Below are positions 22,197-33,803 of a DNA stretch of 64,000 bases, piece by piece. The DNA lies in assembly GCA_017163975.1 (NCBI GenBank), contig JAFFSR010000220.1, positions 18,990,001 to 19,054,000 of the forward strand, in the 5' to 3' direction. This DNA comes from Anastatus disparis. Taxonomy: Eukaryota; Arthropoda; Insecta; Hymenoptera; Eupelmidae. The notes under the pieces were generated by a model. It saw only the letters and a program-made list of their open reading frames with translations. It did not search any database and was not told the origin of the DNA. Both the position numbers and the translations under genes were made by a program. Numbering within the stretch: position 1 is the stretch's first letter; every line of letters starts with the position of its first letter.

Positions 22197-24295
22197 GGCT
22201 CGTTTATTTTATCACTTTGATTATTTTCATTTATCTTTGCGTTTGAATCCCGCTCTCTATCCGGGCCGCGCGTTTGATTCTCGTTCCTGTTATATTGATA
22301 TCTCTCGCGACTATTGTCTCTACTACGACCTCTATTAAACCCTATATCATTTCTATGATCATTACGTGCATAATTATTATAACGCGGCGGTCCTTGCGCA
22401 TTATAATTATATTCATTATTGCGTGAGTCATAGTTTCTGTTTCTATTGAACCCACTGCTAAATCTGCTATAATTATTTCTGTAATTACTATTAGCATTCA
22501 CATTGTTATAATTATTATTAGAATTATTTCTGCTATAATTATTATCAAAATTTCTACTGTAACTATTACTATCAAAATTTCTATCGTAATTATTATCATT
22601 GAAATGTTTATTGTAATTATTATCATTGAAATTACTTCTGCTATAATTGCCTCGCGGACCGTTCGTATAATTTTTGTTATCGTTTGATTGTTTTCTTTTA
22701 TTATTATTAACATTTTGCGAATTATTTTTATTTTGTGCATGAATAATACCATTTTCGGCATCATTTCTTAGTGTTTGACACTCTGCCGTCGCGTGCCCCA
22801 TCTTATCGCAATAAGCGCATTGTATTTTATCATATTTCATCTTAATGCACGCGCCTTCTTTATGGCCTTCTTTATCACAATAGCTACATTTAACTGCACT
22901 TCTATCTGTTTCTATTTTTACAGGCGTAGCTTGCATTGCTTTTATTTGTGCTTCATGCACTTTATTCGTATTTAATAACTGATGTTGATTTTGCGTCATT
23001 TGCATCATGCTATTAATATTCGGTTGAGACCATAATGACAACGATTGCGTATTTTGTGCTATCGAGTTCACGGGTTGCAGGCCGTTTATAAATGAGTTTT
23101 GCATCTGTGCAAAAAGTCGCGTCTTTTGTTTATTTTCAAAATCAGCTGCAAGTTGTATAGCCTTTCTTAACGTCTGAGGTTTTTCGCAACGCACTTGCAT
23201 ATCTAAGGGCGATATTAATCCGAACAAATAATACTGTAAGGCGTCTCTTTCTATTAATTGCTTTTTCGCTAATCGATCTTGTAAGTTTAATATGGGCACC
23301 GTGTCGTAAATCACTAAAAGCCTATTCAATAAAGCTTGCGTCCGCGCGCCGTAATCTGCTGCCGATTCTCCTTGTTGTTGTGTAATTATTTTTAATTGCG
23401 TTGATAATTCTTCCATCACTGTTATATTATTATATTGCGCCTCTAAGTCCTTTATCAGTGCCTCAATAGATTCATATTGCATCAATCGCGCTGTAAAAAT
23501 ATCTGCCGCTTTTCCCGTAAGCTTCGTTGCTAACTCGTATATAATAAGAATTTGACTACCTGGTCCAAAACTATTTACTATGTTCCTTAACACAGAGCAA
23601 AATAGGGGTAATTTATCTACGCTTCCGTCAAAATATGGTATTTGCCTTATCGCTTGATGTAATGATAATTGAGGCGTATTTTGAAAATTTGTGCCTTGCA
23701 GATTTAACATAGGATTCATTTGTTGCGTATTTAATGCGTAATTAGTATTTATCGGTGAGTTTATTGGGAATTTTGGGTTAACTTGAGCTGGTATCATATT
23801 ACTCCACGGTTGTGGAATTTGTTGCGGAAAACTCGCGTAATTGTATGGTATCGAAGGATAAGCTAGCTGGTTCGGGCCCTGGTTCGCGTATGTTAACCAC
23901 GTTTCGTTGGTTTTTGGGCTTTCCTCTGATTTCGATTTTTGAGTCTCGGTTTCCCTTTTATTCCGTGGGAGCGTGCCGTTACTTACTATGTTTCTTTCTT
24001 TCATAATGTTTAATGATTCTTTGGGTAATTCGAAACCCTGAGACGCGGCTCTTTTGTATTTTTCATTCAATTCTTTCATTTCTTTCTCTGACAAATTGAC
24101 TGTTAAATTTTCACCATATCTTGGAGTGTACATTGGCATATACACCGCGTTCTGTGACATGGTCGGAAATGATATCCTTTCGTTCCCGAATTCGGCTAAG
24201 ATTTCTTCACTACGCGAACCTCTAATAGGAGACAACGAACGTCCTCTACGTCTCGCTTTTCCGTCCTTTTTCGAAAATAAATTGATGAGCGACAT
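22145..24295 (-). CDS. gag: Gag polyprotein with two CCHC zinc knuckles
   Basis: The structural protein that packages element RNA into particles. It starts at a real ATG (24295) and is 716 aa, long for a gypsy Gag. The N-terminal 200 residues are Arg/Ser- then Pro/Gln/Asn-rich. A helical capsid-like region lies at about 210-395 (QAIRQIPYFDG; KAADIFTARL; LFGLISPLDMQVRC). Two CX2CX4HX4C knuckles follow: C470-C473-H478-C483 and C493-C496-H501-C506. The tail (about 510-690) is very rich in Asn, Arg, Tyr and Ser with repeated NYN/SRNF motifs, like low-complexity RNA-binding regions. The stop is TAA at 22147-22145; a slippery site lies 43 bases before it, so some ribosomes should continue into Pol. 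Confidence 0.93.
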   Translation of the reverse strand: MSLINLFSKKDGKARRRGRSLSPIRGSRSEEILAEFGNERISFPTMSQNAVYMPMYTPRYGENLTVNLSEKEMKELNEKYKRAASQGFELPKESLNIMKERNIVSNGTLPRNKRETETQKSKSEESPKTNETWLTYANQGPNQLAYPSIPYNYASFPQQIPQPWSNMIPAQVNPKFPINSPINTNYALNTQQMNPMLNLQGTNFQNTPQLSLHQAIRQIPYFDGSVDKLPLFCSVLRNIVNSFGPGSQILIIYELATKLTGKAADIFTARLMQYESIEALIKDLEAQYNNITVMEELSTQLKIITQQQGESAADYGARTQALLNRLLVIYDTVPILNLQDRLAKKQLIERDALQYYLFGLISPLDMQVRCEKPQTLRKAIQLAADFENKQKTRLFAQMQNSFINGLQPVNSIAQNTQSLSLWSQPNINSMMQMTQNQHQLLNTNKVHEAQIKAMQATPVKIETDRSAVKCSYCDKEGHKEGACIKMKYDKIQCAYCDKMGHATAECQTLRNDAENGIIHAQNKNNSQNVNNNKRKQSNDNKNYTNGPRGNYSRSNFNDNNYNKHFNDNNYDRNFDSNSYSRNFDNNYSRNNSNNNYNNVNANSNYRNNYSRFSSGFNRNRNYDSRNNEYNYNAQGPPRYNNYARNDHRNDIGFNRGRSRDNSRERYQYNRNENQTRGPDRERDSNAKINENNQSDKINEPLNSQDVRRNPQAPGRN
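22190..22196 (-). promoter_or_regulatory. -1 ribosomal frameshift site T TTA AAC
   Basis: In the gag frame the codons read CCT TTA AAC, giving the heptamer T TTA AAC in exactly the X XXY YYZ phase needed. This is one of the most efficient known eukaryotic -1 slippery sequences. A shift enters the open Pol frame, which then reads through without a stop to the protease. Downstream, AGGAT (22185-22181) can pair with ATCCT (22170-22166), and loop bases CGCC (22177-22174) can pair with GGCG (22163-22160), a possible small H-type pseudoknot. The 4-base spacer is slightly short. Confidence 0.85.
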
Positions 24296-25123
24296 CTCTG
24301 ATAAACAAGATTTTACAATTTAATTTTTTTTCTCAAAATTTTTATTACTGCTTTTTAAATTACGCGTGAGAAGGTGAAGCGTTTACGTTTCCTTATGCGC
24401 GCTGATAATTAATTAACCTTGCCGTAAACGTTAACGTTACAAATCAACTATCAAATTAATATAATCCAACGTTAACTCCTTCTATTTAACTTCTCTTCTT
24501 TACTGCAAAATTTATTATTTGATCACGTAAATAAGCTAATATATTTATAATAATTTTTGATAATATGCTTTTGAAATTAATTAGACTTTTTTTGAAAATT
24601 GAAGAAAAAGAAAAAAAATTTAATAACTAACCCGGACATTGAAATTTATTATTTGCACGCACTCGCTTGTTTGAATTTAATTTTTTTTCCCACAAAATTA
24701 CATATAATTTTTAAATATTTATTATTACCGGTCGACACTGTTGGTTTTCGTAATTATATTCACGCACTGATCAATTTTATCTAACGATTAAAAAGATTAT
24801 TTTAAAAGATTATTTTTAGTGTGCTACACTACGCTTTGGGACACTTTATGTATTACTTAATTTCTACCTACTTGTTACAGTATAGAGTGAGCAGCAGAAT
24901 AAACACTCTCATTTCTTCGGATAATATTCTCGGATGTCCTTCCTTCCTTCCTTCCTCCTTCTTCTTGTTCTATTTGCTAAAAATCTATTTGCTCGCTGTA
25001 CAATTAATCAAATCACCTCTCTCTCTCTTTTTTTCTAAAAAACGCGCTTTAAGTTTATTTCTTAAAAAAATTTTATTTTTTTTCTAAAACCTCACTGCGT
25101 ATCCCACACCGCTGCCACCAAAA
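24296..25123 (-). other. 5' leader of the retrotransposon
   Basis: About 830 bases from the 5' LTR to the gag ATG, which presumably carry packaging and dimerisation signals. In sense orientation it is A/G-rich near the LTR, including a GGAA repeat at 24957-24942, then AT-rich. No upstream coding region is supported. Confidence 0.8.
25101..25120 (-). other. Primer-binding site, tRNA-Leu type
   Basis: Three bases inside the 5' LTR, the sense strand reads TGGTGGCAGCGGT, then GTGGGAT. The first 13 bases complement the 3' end of the conserved tRNA-Leu(AAG) (…ACCGCTGCCA plus CCA). After that the match continues only if two extra bases are skipped. TGG start and position fit a minus-strand primer site. 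The tRNA 3' end is from memory. Confidence 0.75.
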
Positions 25124-25456
25124 TGTTACGTGGGATTCTTGATACGCACTCCTATGGGGAGTGTGAGGATGTAAAATAATTACAAGAGAATTAATACGAA
25201 GTTATCTGTTATTTATTATAAGAGTAATTACAGTGAGAGAGAGACTGATTACTACTTTGTTCTAGCGCGTCCGGCGATGGTCTGTCGCTCGTCGTCGTCT
25301 AAAACGACGATGTAAGTTGCCCGCGACGAAGTGCCGAATCAGCACTTCGCGCATCGTGCGACTCTTGGTCCGGAAACTCGGAGTCGCATTTCTCTGAGTT
25401 TCTACCTTATTTTATGTTGTATATTATAATATACGTACAATATAATGTACGTAGCA
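25124..25456 (-). repeat. 5' LTR
   Basis: 333 bp, by eye identical to the copy at 13924-14256, with TG…CA ends. It carries the promoter for the element: an initiator-like TCAGTC and AT-rich sequence upstream of it in sense orientation (TATATTATAATATAC near the start). The identity implies very little time since insertion or recent gene conversion. Confidence 0.97.
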
Positions 25457-25460
25457 TTAG
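25457..25460. repeat. Target-site duplication TTAG, right copy
   Basis: Matches TTAG at 13920-13923 on the other side of the element. Confidence 0.85.
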
Positions 25461-26887
25461 CAAAAATTTTTAGTCCTCGTTGAAGACTAAGAAAAATACT
25501 AATGTTATATTTTTCCAACAATAACAAAGATAAATTAACCAGATTAAAATAATAATTATGAATTTCTCAAAGTAAGAAAAAAATTTTTTATCATTTACAT
25601 ACACTATTACAAATTATATTTATATTAGTAGAACGTAACATAAGAATTATTCTTTACGTTAAACATAACATGTTATAATAGCATGTGCGTAGGTGTGTCC
25701 AGTACCGTTTAGTTGCTAGGTTATGATTATTTTGCCATGAATTATCCTTTTGCTAAGTCTATTTTTCGTAATGGAGCAGTACATATGCAGAATGTACTAC
25801 TAGAAAGAAAGTGAGTTGGCCTTTAACGTGTTTTTTTCTCTCTCTCTTTACCTTCCTCTTTCTTTTTTTTTATGTTCAAAACGAGCATACACTGCTCAGG
25901 TTGTATAGGACAACTACATGGAAAATGTATATGGGAAACGAAACGTAAAGGATGTACACAATGAAAAGGATAAGAATAGAATGAGAGAATTGGGAAAGAT
26001 GTAAGAGGACATTTTAGCTTTTTAATATGAGCTAGAATCCTTTTTTGATTCTGGCATTTGGCCAACTTACGTACGATACAGAACTACCCTAGCATGTAAC
26101 CTGCTCTGACAAACTGGAATATGTGAATATATATACACACACACACAACGTATATGCATACATACCAACTGAGCTTTAGCTTTTCAGATAAACTGGTTAA
26201 ATGCTCTGCTTAACTTTATTTATCTCTGATTTTGGTCCAGCAGATGTGTTTTTAACTAAAAAACATAATTTTTTTTTATTATTTATATTGTTAATTTGAT
26301 AATGCTCTTAAATTCATTATTTAGGTTAATGTTAAATACAAAATAAATTTACATTTTATATGAACAAATAATGAATTAATAATTAAAATCTAATTTATTA
26401 TAAATATTATTTGAAACTAATATTTGTAATAATAAAATTGTAATTGAAAAATAATTATAATTTATCGGTGAATTCAAACGGAAGAAAAATTTAAATTCTT
26501 GAAAAAAAAAATTCAATTTAAAATAATCAGTTTTTATAAATTGCTACTATTCATTTATTTTGAGCTTTATTTTGACAATTTAACCATAAATCGCAGAAAG
26601 AGTACGATCTCGAGCAAAAGTGGGTGTCACAATTTTAAAATTGCACTACCTCGAGATTTTTCTCAATGGGATTTTCTAACGTTACTTTTGCAACTTAGTC
26701 ACGAAAGCGAAAATCTTGTTAAAAAATATATAAAAACTATTTTTCATTTTAGTGATAGTGGAATAATGTCAGTTAGAAGTGCTGTTTTATTTTTGACTGA
26801 CGTTAAGCTTTTTCACTGATTGATATTACTTTAATAATATTATTTTTATAGCAATAAATTTTTTACATTGAAAATTTTAATTATAAA

Positions 26888-26907
26888 TTTTTTTGTTTCA
26901 GGTAAGT
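26888..26907 (+). other. Candidate recursive splice site (ratchet point)
   Basis: TTTTTTTGTTTCAG is followed at once by GTAAGT, so a strong 3' splice site (AG at 26900-26901) abuts a strong 5' splice site (GT at 26902). This (Y)n-N-CAG|GTAAGT arrangement is the signature of zero-length exons that let long insect introns be removed in steps. It is the only place in the window where both halves are near consensus. It implies a host gene read on + across this window. Confidence 0.55.
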
Positions 26908-29900
26908 GATCCACAAATTAAAGCATCGTTTCAAACGTTTCTCGGGTCGCAGTAAGTTTTTGTAAGCATATCAAGAAAAACCTTAAACTAAATGATAATA
27001 ATTAAAAATCACAATTTATCTTCGATTATCAAATTTTAATAAGACCAGTAATAATCACATCATATTATTTTGACCTTAGCAATTTGAAATGATTATTAAC
27101 TGATTTAAACATTTCATGGAGTCAGATAAATTTCATTATGGACGTTATGTTGGGTCTATTTTGTCTAAATAAACATTTTGACCCATATTAAAATCATCCC
27201 CGATTTATTGAAATCAAACCCATTTATTCTCCTTATTAAATACCTGAAAATTCAATTTCTAAAATGTTTGTCGACAAATTAGTTTTTATGAATAAAAAAA
27301 AAGGTCCTAAATAAGCTCTGAATTATTCATGAATATATTAAATTTTGTTAATGAACGTATAACGCATTATCGAGAAATTAACTTATCCTAAGTTCTCCGA
27401 CGCGGAAGAACAGTTTGACATGAAAATACCTCTGCTGCTTTATTAGATAATTTGTCCTGCGGCACTACGCCCCGTTGCACTTATGATACCGTAATCACTT
27501 GCAGTCATTGAAAAGAGCATGTGATTGAAGTTCATCTCATAGAAAGCGTAGATTGATGTGTCTACCTCGGGCTTCGTTCATTTTAATATTTCCATTTTTT
27601 TTCTTTTTCAATTTATGCATATATTAATTGATTTATTTTTTTCTTTTTGCTACATAGTAACAAATCATTGCATTGATATTTTTCTAAAAGTTGTGTACCG
27701 TTATGAATTTGTGAACTGTGGGTGTGAGAAATTTGAAATTTAGATGAATGGAATTAAAATATGATTCAAACGTTTTTTTGTAATTAACTTTTGTAGCGAT
27801 TTTTATACTTCACAAATATTTTTATATAATAATATAATAATAAAATACTTCACTTAAAAATGTAATCGAACTGTTTTAACACTTTCAGGTTGAGTAAATT
27901 TCTTATATCATGTCCAAAGATGGAAACAGTTTTCCTAAGCCAATTTAAATTTACACGTGACATGTTGTGACACATTTAAATCAGATTTAATTAAACTTCT
28001 TTTAAGAAATCATCGAAAAAACACTACCAATTAATCACTAAATAATTTGATGAATTAAATATTTTCAGAAGATCCGTATAAAAAAAAAAGAAAATAAGAA
28101 ACTTGCTTATTTTCTTTATTTAAATTTTTTCATCTTCGTTTCTCACACGAGCATCAAATAACAAACATAATGTACGTTTTAAAAAAAGGGTATGCGCCGT
28201 GATCGGTATATCATGTCCATTTTCGCGTAAGTACCAATCATCAACAGAACTGCAACAAAAATATATCTGTATCGGCAGCTTTGTTTTTAGCCAGCAAAAA
28301 CTTTTCGCATGCCAAAGGAGATCCCTCTCCTTTATGTTTTTTTTTTCTCAACAGTCAGTCCATACTTGGTGGGCTTGTATGCTGTATCGTCTCCTTATAT
28401 CCTTTGATGCAAATGACAGCCAACTGATTTACTTTCGCAAAAGAGCATACAACAGAATTTTTAATCGTCCACATATCTGGCCTTTTACTATATACACACA
28501 AAGTTACTTGCACACACGTCAGCCATAAATATAAAGATCGGAAAAAGTAGCAGAGCGTGCTTTTGATGCGCGGGGGGAAATTCTAGGATGGTCAAGATTT
28601 GTATAATGTTGGTTTTTCGGTGTAAATTTATTGTCTGTTTCATGTAAAAAAAAGTTGAAGGACTTTTGTATTTATTCGTTACTTAATTAATTTAAAAAAA
28701 GTTCAAAATTTTTATAATTAATGACTTCTTACAATTAAATGAAAAAAAAAATTAATATGAATGAAATAATTTTTTTATCGCGTACAAGGTTTTTTTAATC
28801 TTGAATAAATTTTAAAAATCTGTGAAAAGTAAAAGGATATTGACTTGAGTAACCATTCGAAAAATCGATAAATTGATACTTTATCAAATCAAAAATCTTA
28901 AATCAATATTTTCAATTTATAATTGAAACTAAAAGTCACATATAAAATATAACAACATTGCGAATAATAAATTACGCAGGCAATTATATACGTAAAATAT
29001 TTAAAATTCAAAAAGAAAAAAATAAATAATATCAATGCAATCACTTTTGTCTTTTCCATAATTTCAAGGTGAAACTAAGCCAGGAGCAATTTGTTCCGCT
29101 AAAACACACACATTCCTTTTTAATCCAATCGATACTCTCTCGACAATTTAACGGGCGATCAAATCGCCACCTGCGTACATAAGTGTCCCACTGATTCTAT
29201 CGCTCTGTGTGCACAATTCCACGCGTCACAATCTCACCTTATAATTCAAATATCAACCTGGAATGTCCATTAGCTAAACTTAAAGTTAGTTAAAATTGAG
29301 AGAGAAAAATTTTATAATCGAATCAAGGATAAAATTCGAAAAATAAAAGGGTAAAGCACACGCGACAAAATCAGTAATCCTTAACAGTAACAATAGAAAA
29401 ATGACTTTTTAGATTTTGATAAAATCCGCGTAACAAAGCCAAATGATAATAAGTCTTATTTATTGTTTCAAGATATCGACGGTAGCTGTATGGTCTTGGC
29501 AAGTAACGAAAGGGGAAGGGGAGGTCCGTCCAGCTTGTGGAATTTATGAGCTAGTTTAATACCAGTGCCATATGTATCTAGCTACCTTTTAATCCGATCT
29601 TACATAGTGTGTAGACTTTGCACCTTTACTTTCGTTTTTTCCTTTATTTTTTTTTACGCTCCAGCGGAGTTGTATAAACCTGCGTTTTAAGTATTATTTC
29701 TGATCGCCCGTGACGCATTATATGTTATAGATAAAAATAATTTTTTTTTTTAAGCTTTCGTATCATTGGGGTCTTACGAATGATAGATTTAATTTGAAAA
29801 ATTTTTTCTATAAGAATTTAAATATCTTTTATCCTGCCATTCATCGATATTTGAAAGACGGATTAGTAAATAGATATTAATAAAACTTTAAAGTTTATAA

Positions 29901-32900
29901 TAACATTACTGCGAAATATGGGTTAAACCAGAATTAATTTCTAATATTAGAAAAATTATTAAGACAAATTTTATTATACACCGATATTTCAACAGTACAA
30001 AACTTTTGTTTACTCGGCATAGAAATAACATTAGCTAGCGTGAAAAAGGTATATTTCAAAGCTCTAAGACTATTAGAATATTAAATTTTACAAATCCAAG
30101 AAATTTTTATAAAGCCCACATTGTTTTAAAGTTACAATAAAACAATAAATCAGATAAAAAAAATGGGAATCGAAAAAAATTATGATACCGAAAATATGAT
30201 CTCGGCGCGAGGTAAGAATAGCCTGAACAAAATAAGTACAAAGCGAGAAATAAGAGACAAAAATGTGGCACATACAGTATATATAAGAAAAGAACGTGCG
30301 ATCCATGAATCATACGTGGTACGCGAGAGAGCACGAATCATGGAGTCTCAGCTTCAAGCGCCAACAGAAGAAGAAGTGTATATATATATGTGTATATGGC
30401 TTGTTAGATTTATCGCTTGGCTAAGCTTTTTTTTTTACTCTTTTGCACGATGGATCTACTTTTCTTTTGCGCGCGTATATATACGAGGAGACGACGGGGC
30501 AGATAAGCAAGTCAGAAACCTGCTACCGTGCGAAGAGCATTGGATTTTTTTTTTGTTGGAAAAAATTTTGCTTTTTCTTGCGCTCGAACGAATTATTTTT
30601 TTATTTATATAATTGCATTTTATGTAAATTTAGCATTGTATTCTGAAAAAGATTATTCCTCTTTTTGGTTTGTTTATTTGTTTACTTTATTGTTGGGTGT
30701 GAATTATAATAAATTATCATAACTTTATTGTTTTGGTTGAAAGAATTTTACTAACAAGGTGTGAGCTGGAATTCACTGGATCACAATTCTTGATAAAACT
30801 GCAAGAGATATTGCGCTAGCCTGGAGAATGATGATACCAATGAATAATGATTTTGTTTTGTAGATCTTGGTTTTCTTGATTATTCTATTTTAAAAAAAAA
30901 TTTGGATACTAGTATTTTTTATTAAAAATGTAGAAAAAATCTTGTTAGTGAACAATTAATATTCTAACAGTAATAGTATAAATATTGATTTAATTGCTCC
31001 GAAAAACGTAAAACATGACGGTTTATTAATAATAATTAAATTTTCAGTATTTTATCAAACAGGAAAGCATGAATGAAAAATAAGTTTCGATTTAAAAATC
31101 AAATATTTACATTAATTTGAAATTTTAAACCTTTTTTAGTAAATAACAGCTTGAAAAATTTCTACCAATTAATACAATAGTTTTTATCAAAACTATTGTA
31201 TAAATGAAAAAGTATTCAAAATTTGACTGAAATAATATTATTGATGATATGTATGAAAAAAAAGTTTAATATTTCCATTTTACTTTATAAAAAATGAATT
31301 GCTTCGTATCCTTATAAATCAGAATTTCTGAAGAAGTTCCAGAGTTTATAGCCTTTTTTCGTAATAACCAAGCAATGATTCTAGATCACTAGTATCAGCT
31401 AATTCATTCAAATGAGATTATTGAGTATCACCAAATACCATGATTATACTGTTTTATTTTGCGATTTGATTCAATATGTTTTAGCATTTCTTTCTTATTT
31501 GGTAAAGGTAATTATCAAATAAAAAAACTTTACCTCGTAAAAGTAAAAAATAATGTGTTTGATATTTAAATAAGAATTTATATGCTTGTCACATTCCTGA
31601 GCCAGGTAATTCTTATTATAATTTGTAAAAAAAATTAAGAATATTATATGAAAAATACTGTAAGATTTTTGAAAATTCTAGATTCTAACTTTAAACTATA
31701 CTATTTTATCTAACCTTTACATAAAACAACGGGAAGCTGAGAGATAATACAGGAAAACCAACAAGGGTCATCGATGGATGTTCAATGTTGATTAAGTGTT
31801 TGTAAAATAGTGTAACTTGATTATCTTCCACTTTCATTGCAGTATTTTCATCCCAGAAAGGATAAGCATAAACATAAAACGGTCGTTCGATTCTGAAGAG
31901 TTTATATATTGCCATTTGCTAAAATAACTTGTGACTTTTACATTATGTTTGATGGTGGCTAATTTGTAATTCTATAAATTTATCAATTTTCTTTACTCGT
32001 TAAATTAATAATTCTTTCAATGGTAGTTTCATTCAAAATTTAATAACACAAATATGATTTATACCAATGTAACTATTTATTGATGGAAATAAACTTTAAT
32101 AAAATCACAGAATCTCAAAATATTAAACGATCAGTTTATACACAGAAGACCAGGGTTAGATGTACAAATGTACAAGTTGTTTTAACCAAATAAAAATTAA
32201 ATATAATATTAATCATCGAAAATAATGTTTATATACTGACACAATAGTGTGCTGACTGTGATTAAATGATGATAGTTTTTCGGGAAGATAATCAGACGTT
32301 GGTTAATAATTATCCATAGGGTACTGACCGAAAAGCACAAAAGGCGATAATTGAAGATAATCTTTTATTGAGGGCCTAAGTCTTTATATTCCTCATAAAA
32401 ACTGAGAAAATTTGAAAAGAAAATAAATTTATTTATCGCAAAAATTGCTTAATAAATAAATATTTATCATCCTAAGAAGGTTATTAGAACATTCTATTAT
32501 GAAATAAAAATTCAGGTTTGAAAGGGTTAATAAGATATATTTTTATACGTGCTTATTCGTATTGACCTATATTGATGCAGGGTATAAAATATTTATATGC
32601 AAAGTCGGATTTAGAACTGCATAAGAACTGATAAATATAAATATTTATATTATTTTTATAATGAGCCAATTTTTATGAAAGACAAAATAATCAATGATTT
32701 CGCAAGTTAAAAAAATACTGAAAAATATTAGACATATTTTTTTGTTTGACTGATCCTTTTTTCAATGAAGAAAATCGATAAATTTACTGACTTCAGTCCT
32801 TTTGTCAGACTAAATGGCCATTTATCAAACAAAATTCAAATTTCAAAGTGTGATTTAATTGTATCATATAAAAAAATAAGCGTAATATATGTATTAAGTT

Positions 32901-33500
32901 TATTGTATTATTTGATCATTGCCTATGTAAAGAAAATAAAATATAGAAGCCAGTAAAGAAATTTAAAGAAAACAATAGAAAAATTATTTCTTATTTATCA
33001 CTTTATTCAAGAGATTATAAAATTTCTTCACCAAAGCTTATCACGTTAACACCTTACAATATCTAAGTGAAAAGGTCAATGTTTTGGCTGCATCAAAAAG
33101 CGTTTTCCATAACACATAATTCCATACTCTAGCACACTTCTATTTTAAAGAGTCTCGTTTATTCTTGCGATCCCAGGTGGAAGGTATATAAGGAGAAGGA
33201 GTTGAGAGAGAGTTCCGCGAGAATAAAAAAAATAAAGGACGATATACTCCTTTGTTACGCCCTGTGTATGTGTATATAGATGGTGTTTGTGCGCGTGTGC
33301 TTGTCTGATCTTCCACCGAAGGATCTTACCAGAACGTCTTGTAAGAAAAGAAGGAACTTAGTAGTGTATGAAGCTCTTCTTGCTACGTATATATATAACC
33401 AAAGAGCTTCCTATCGAAATATCTTGCGAGAGCAAAGTATACACTAGGACGAGAAAGAGAAAAAGATCTCTCCTGTTATTTTTTTTTTTTTTTTTTGTAA

Positions 33501-33526
33501 ATTTTTTTTTTTATTCGCAGGTGAGG
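33501..33526 (+). other. Weaker candidate recursive splice site
   Basis: A T-rich tract, then ATTCGCAG directly followed by GTGAGG: the acceptor is good and the donor differs from consensus at the last base. It has the same strand as the site at 26901, about 6.6 kb further on. The long T tract could equally be low-complexity chance. Confidence 0.3.
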
Positions 33527-33734
33527 GCAAACACACGAGCACCTTTCCGCGCGCGATATTCCCACTGGCGCGCCACACTTTCGTTGTTGCTTTCTTTATA
33601 TTCTTTACTTCTCTTTCTTTCTGGTTCTTTTTTTTTTAATTTTTTTTACCTTTATTATATTTTACTTCTCCCTCCGTCTCTATTTATCTCGCCCTCCTTG
33701 CACATTGTTTGTTCTGCTTTTTGTTCTCTTTGTT

Positions 33735-33737
<3 letters not shown>

Positions 33738-33803
<66 letters not shown>
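33738..33803. repeat. (TA)n/(TG)n compound microsatellite
   Basis: TA repeat of about 26 units at 33738-33790, changing to TG at 33791-33803. The ORFs across it (Tyr/Ile repeats) are artefacts of the repeat. Confidence 0.95.

Larger units (their letters stand above)
13924..25456 (-). mobile_element. Complete Ty3/gypsy LTR retrotransposon with OTU domain
   Basis: An 11.5-kb element on the - strand, bounded by identical 333-bp LTRs and a 4-bp TTAG duplication. The order is gag, protease, reverse transcriptase, RNase H, then an extra OTU/macro-like block, then integrase. The RNase H before integrase order is that of Ty3/gypsy (Metaviridae). Gag has two CCHC knuckles, RT has YLDD, and integrase has HHCC and DDE. 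Every enzymatic frame is open over its whole domain length, but the frames are joined only by -1 shifts. No envelope ORF is present. By length, coding capacity and identical LTRs it looks recently inserted and possibly active. Confidence 0.97.
25461..33737. other. Non-coding AT-rich region, probably intronic
   Basis: No protein-coding exon recognised. It contains a short CA repeat near 26136-26148, AT-rich DNA, and two juxtaposed 3'/5' splice-site signals on + (26901/26902 and 33520/33521). A CAG at the end of CTGTTTTAACACTTTCAG (27888) is a fair 3' splice site but the following GTTGAG is a poor donor. The open frame at 30163-30612 is Ile/Arg/Phe-rich low-complexity sequence without motifs. 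Confidence 0.5.

Noticed and set aside
22498..22764. Alternate minus-strand frame of Ile/Met/Thr repeats
   Set aside because: Shifted reading of the Asn-rich Gag tail, not a separate gene.
13990..25270. CRISPR-like reading of the two identical 333-bp repeats
   Set aside because: They are LTRs bounding a retrotransposon; there is no short-repeat/spacer pattern.
28199..28528. 109-codon open frame starting near 28199
   Set aside because: No ATG at its first codon (GTG), no family motif, and ordinary composition for random open frames in this window.
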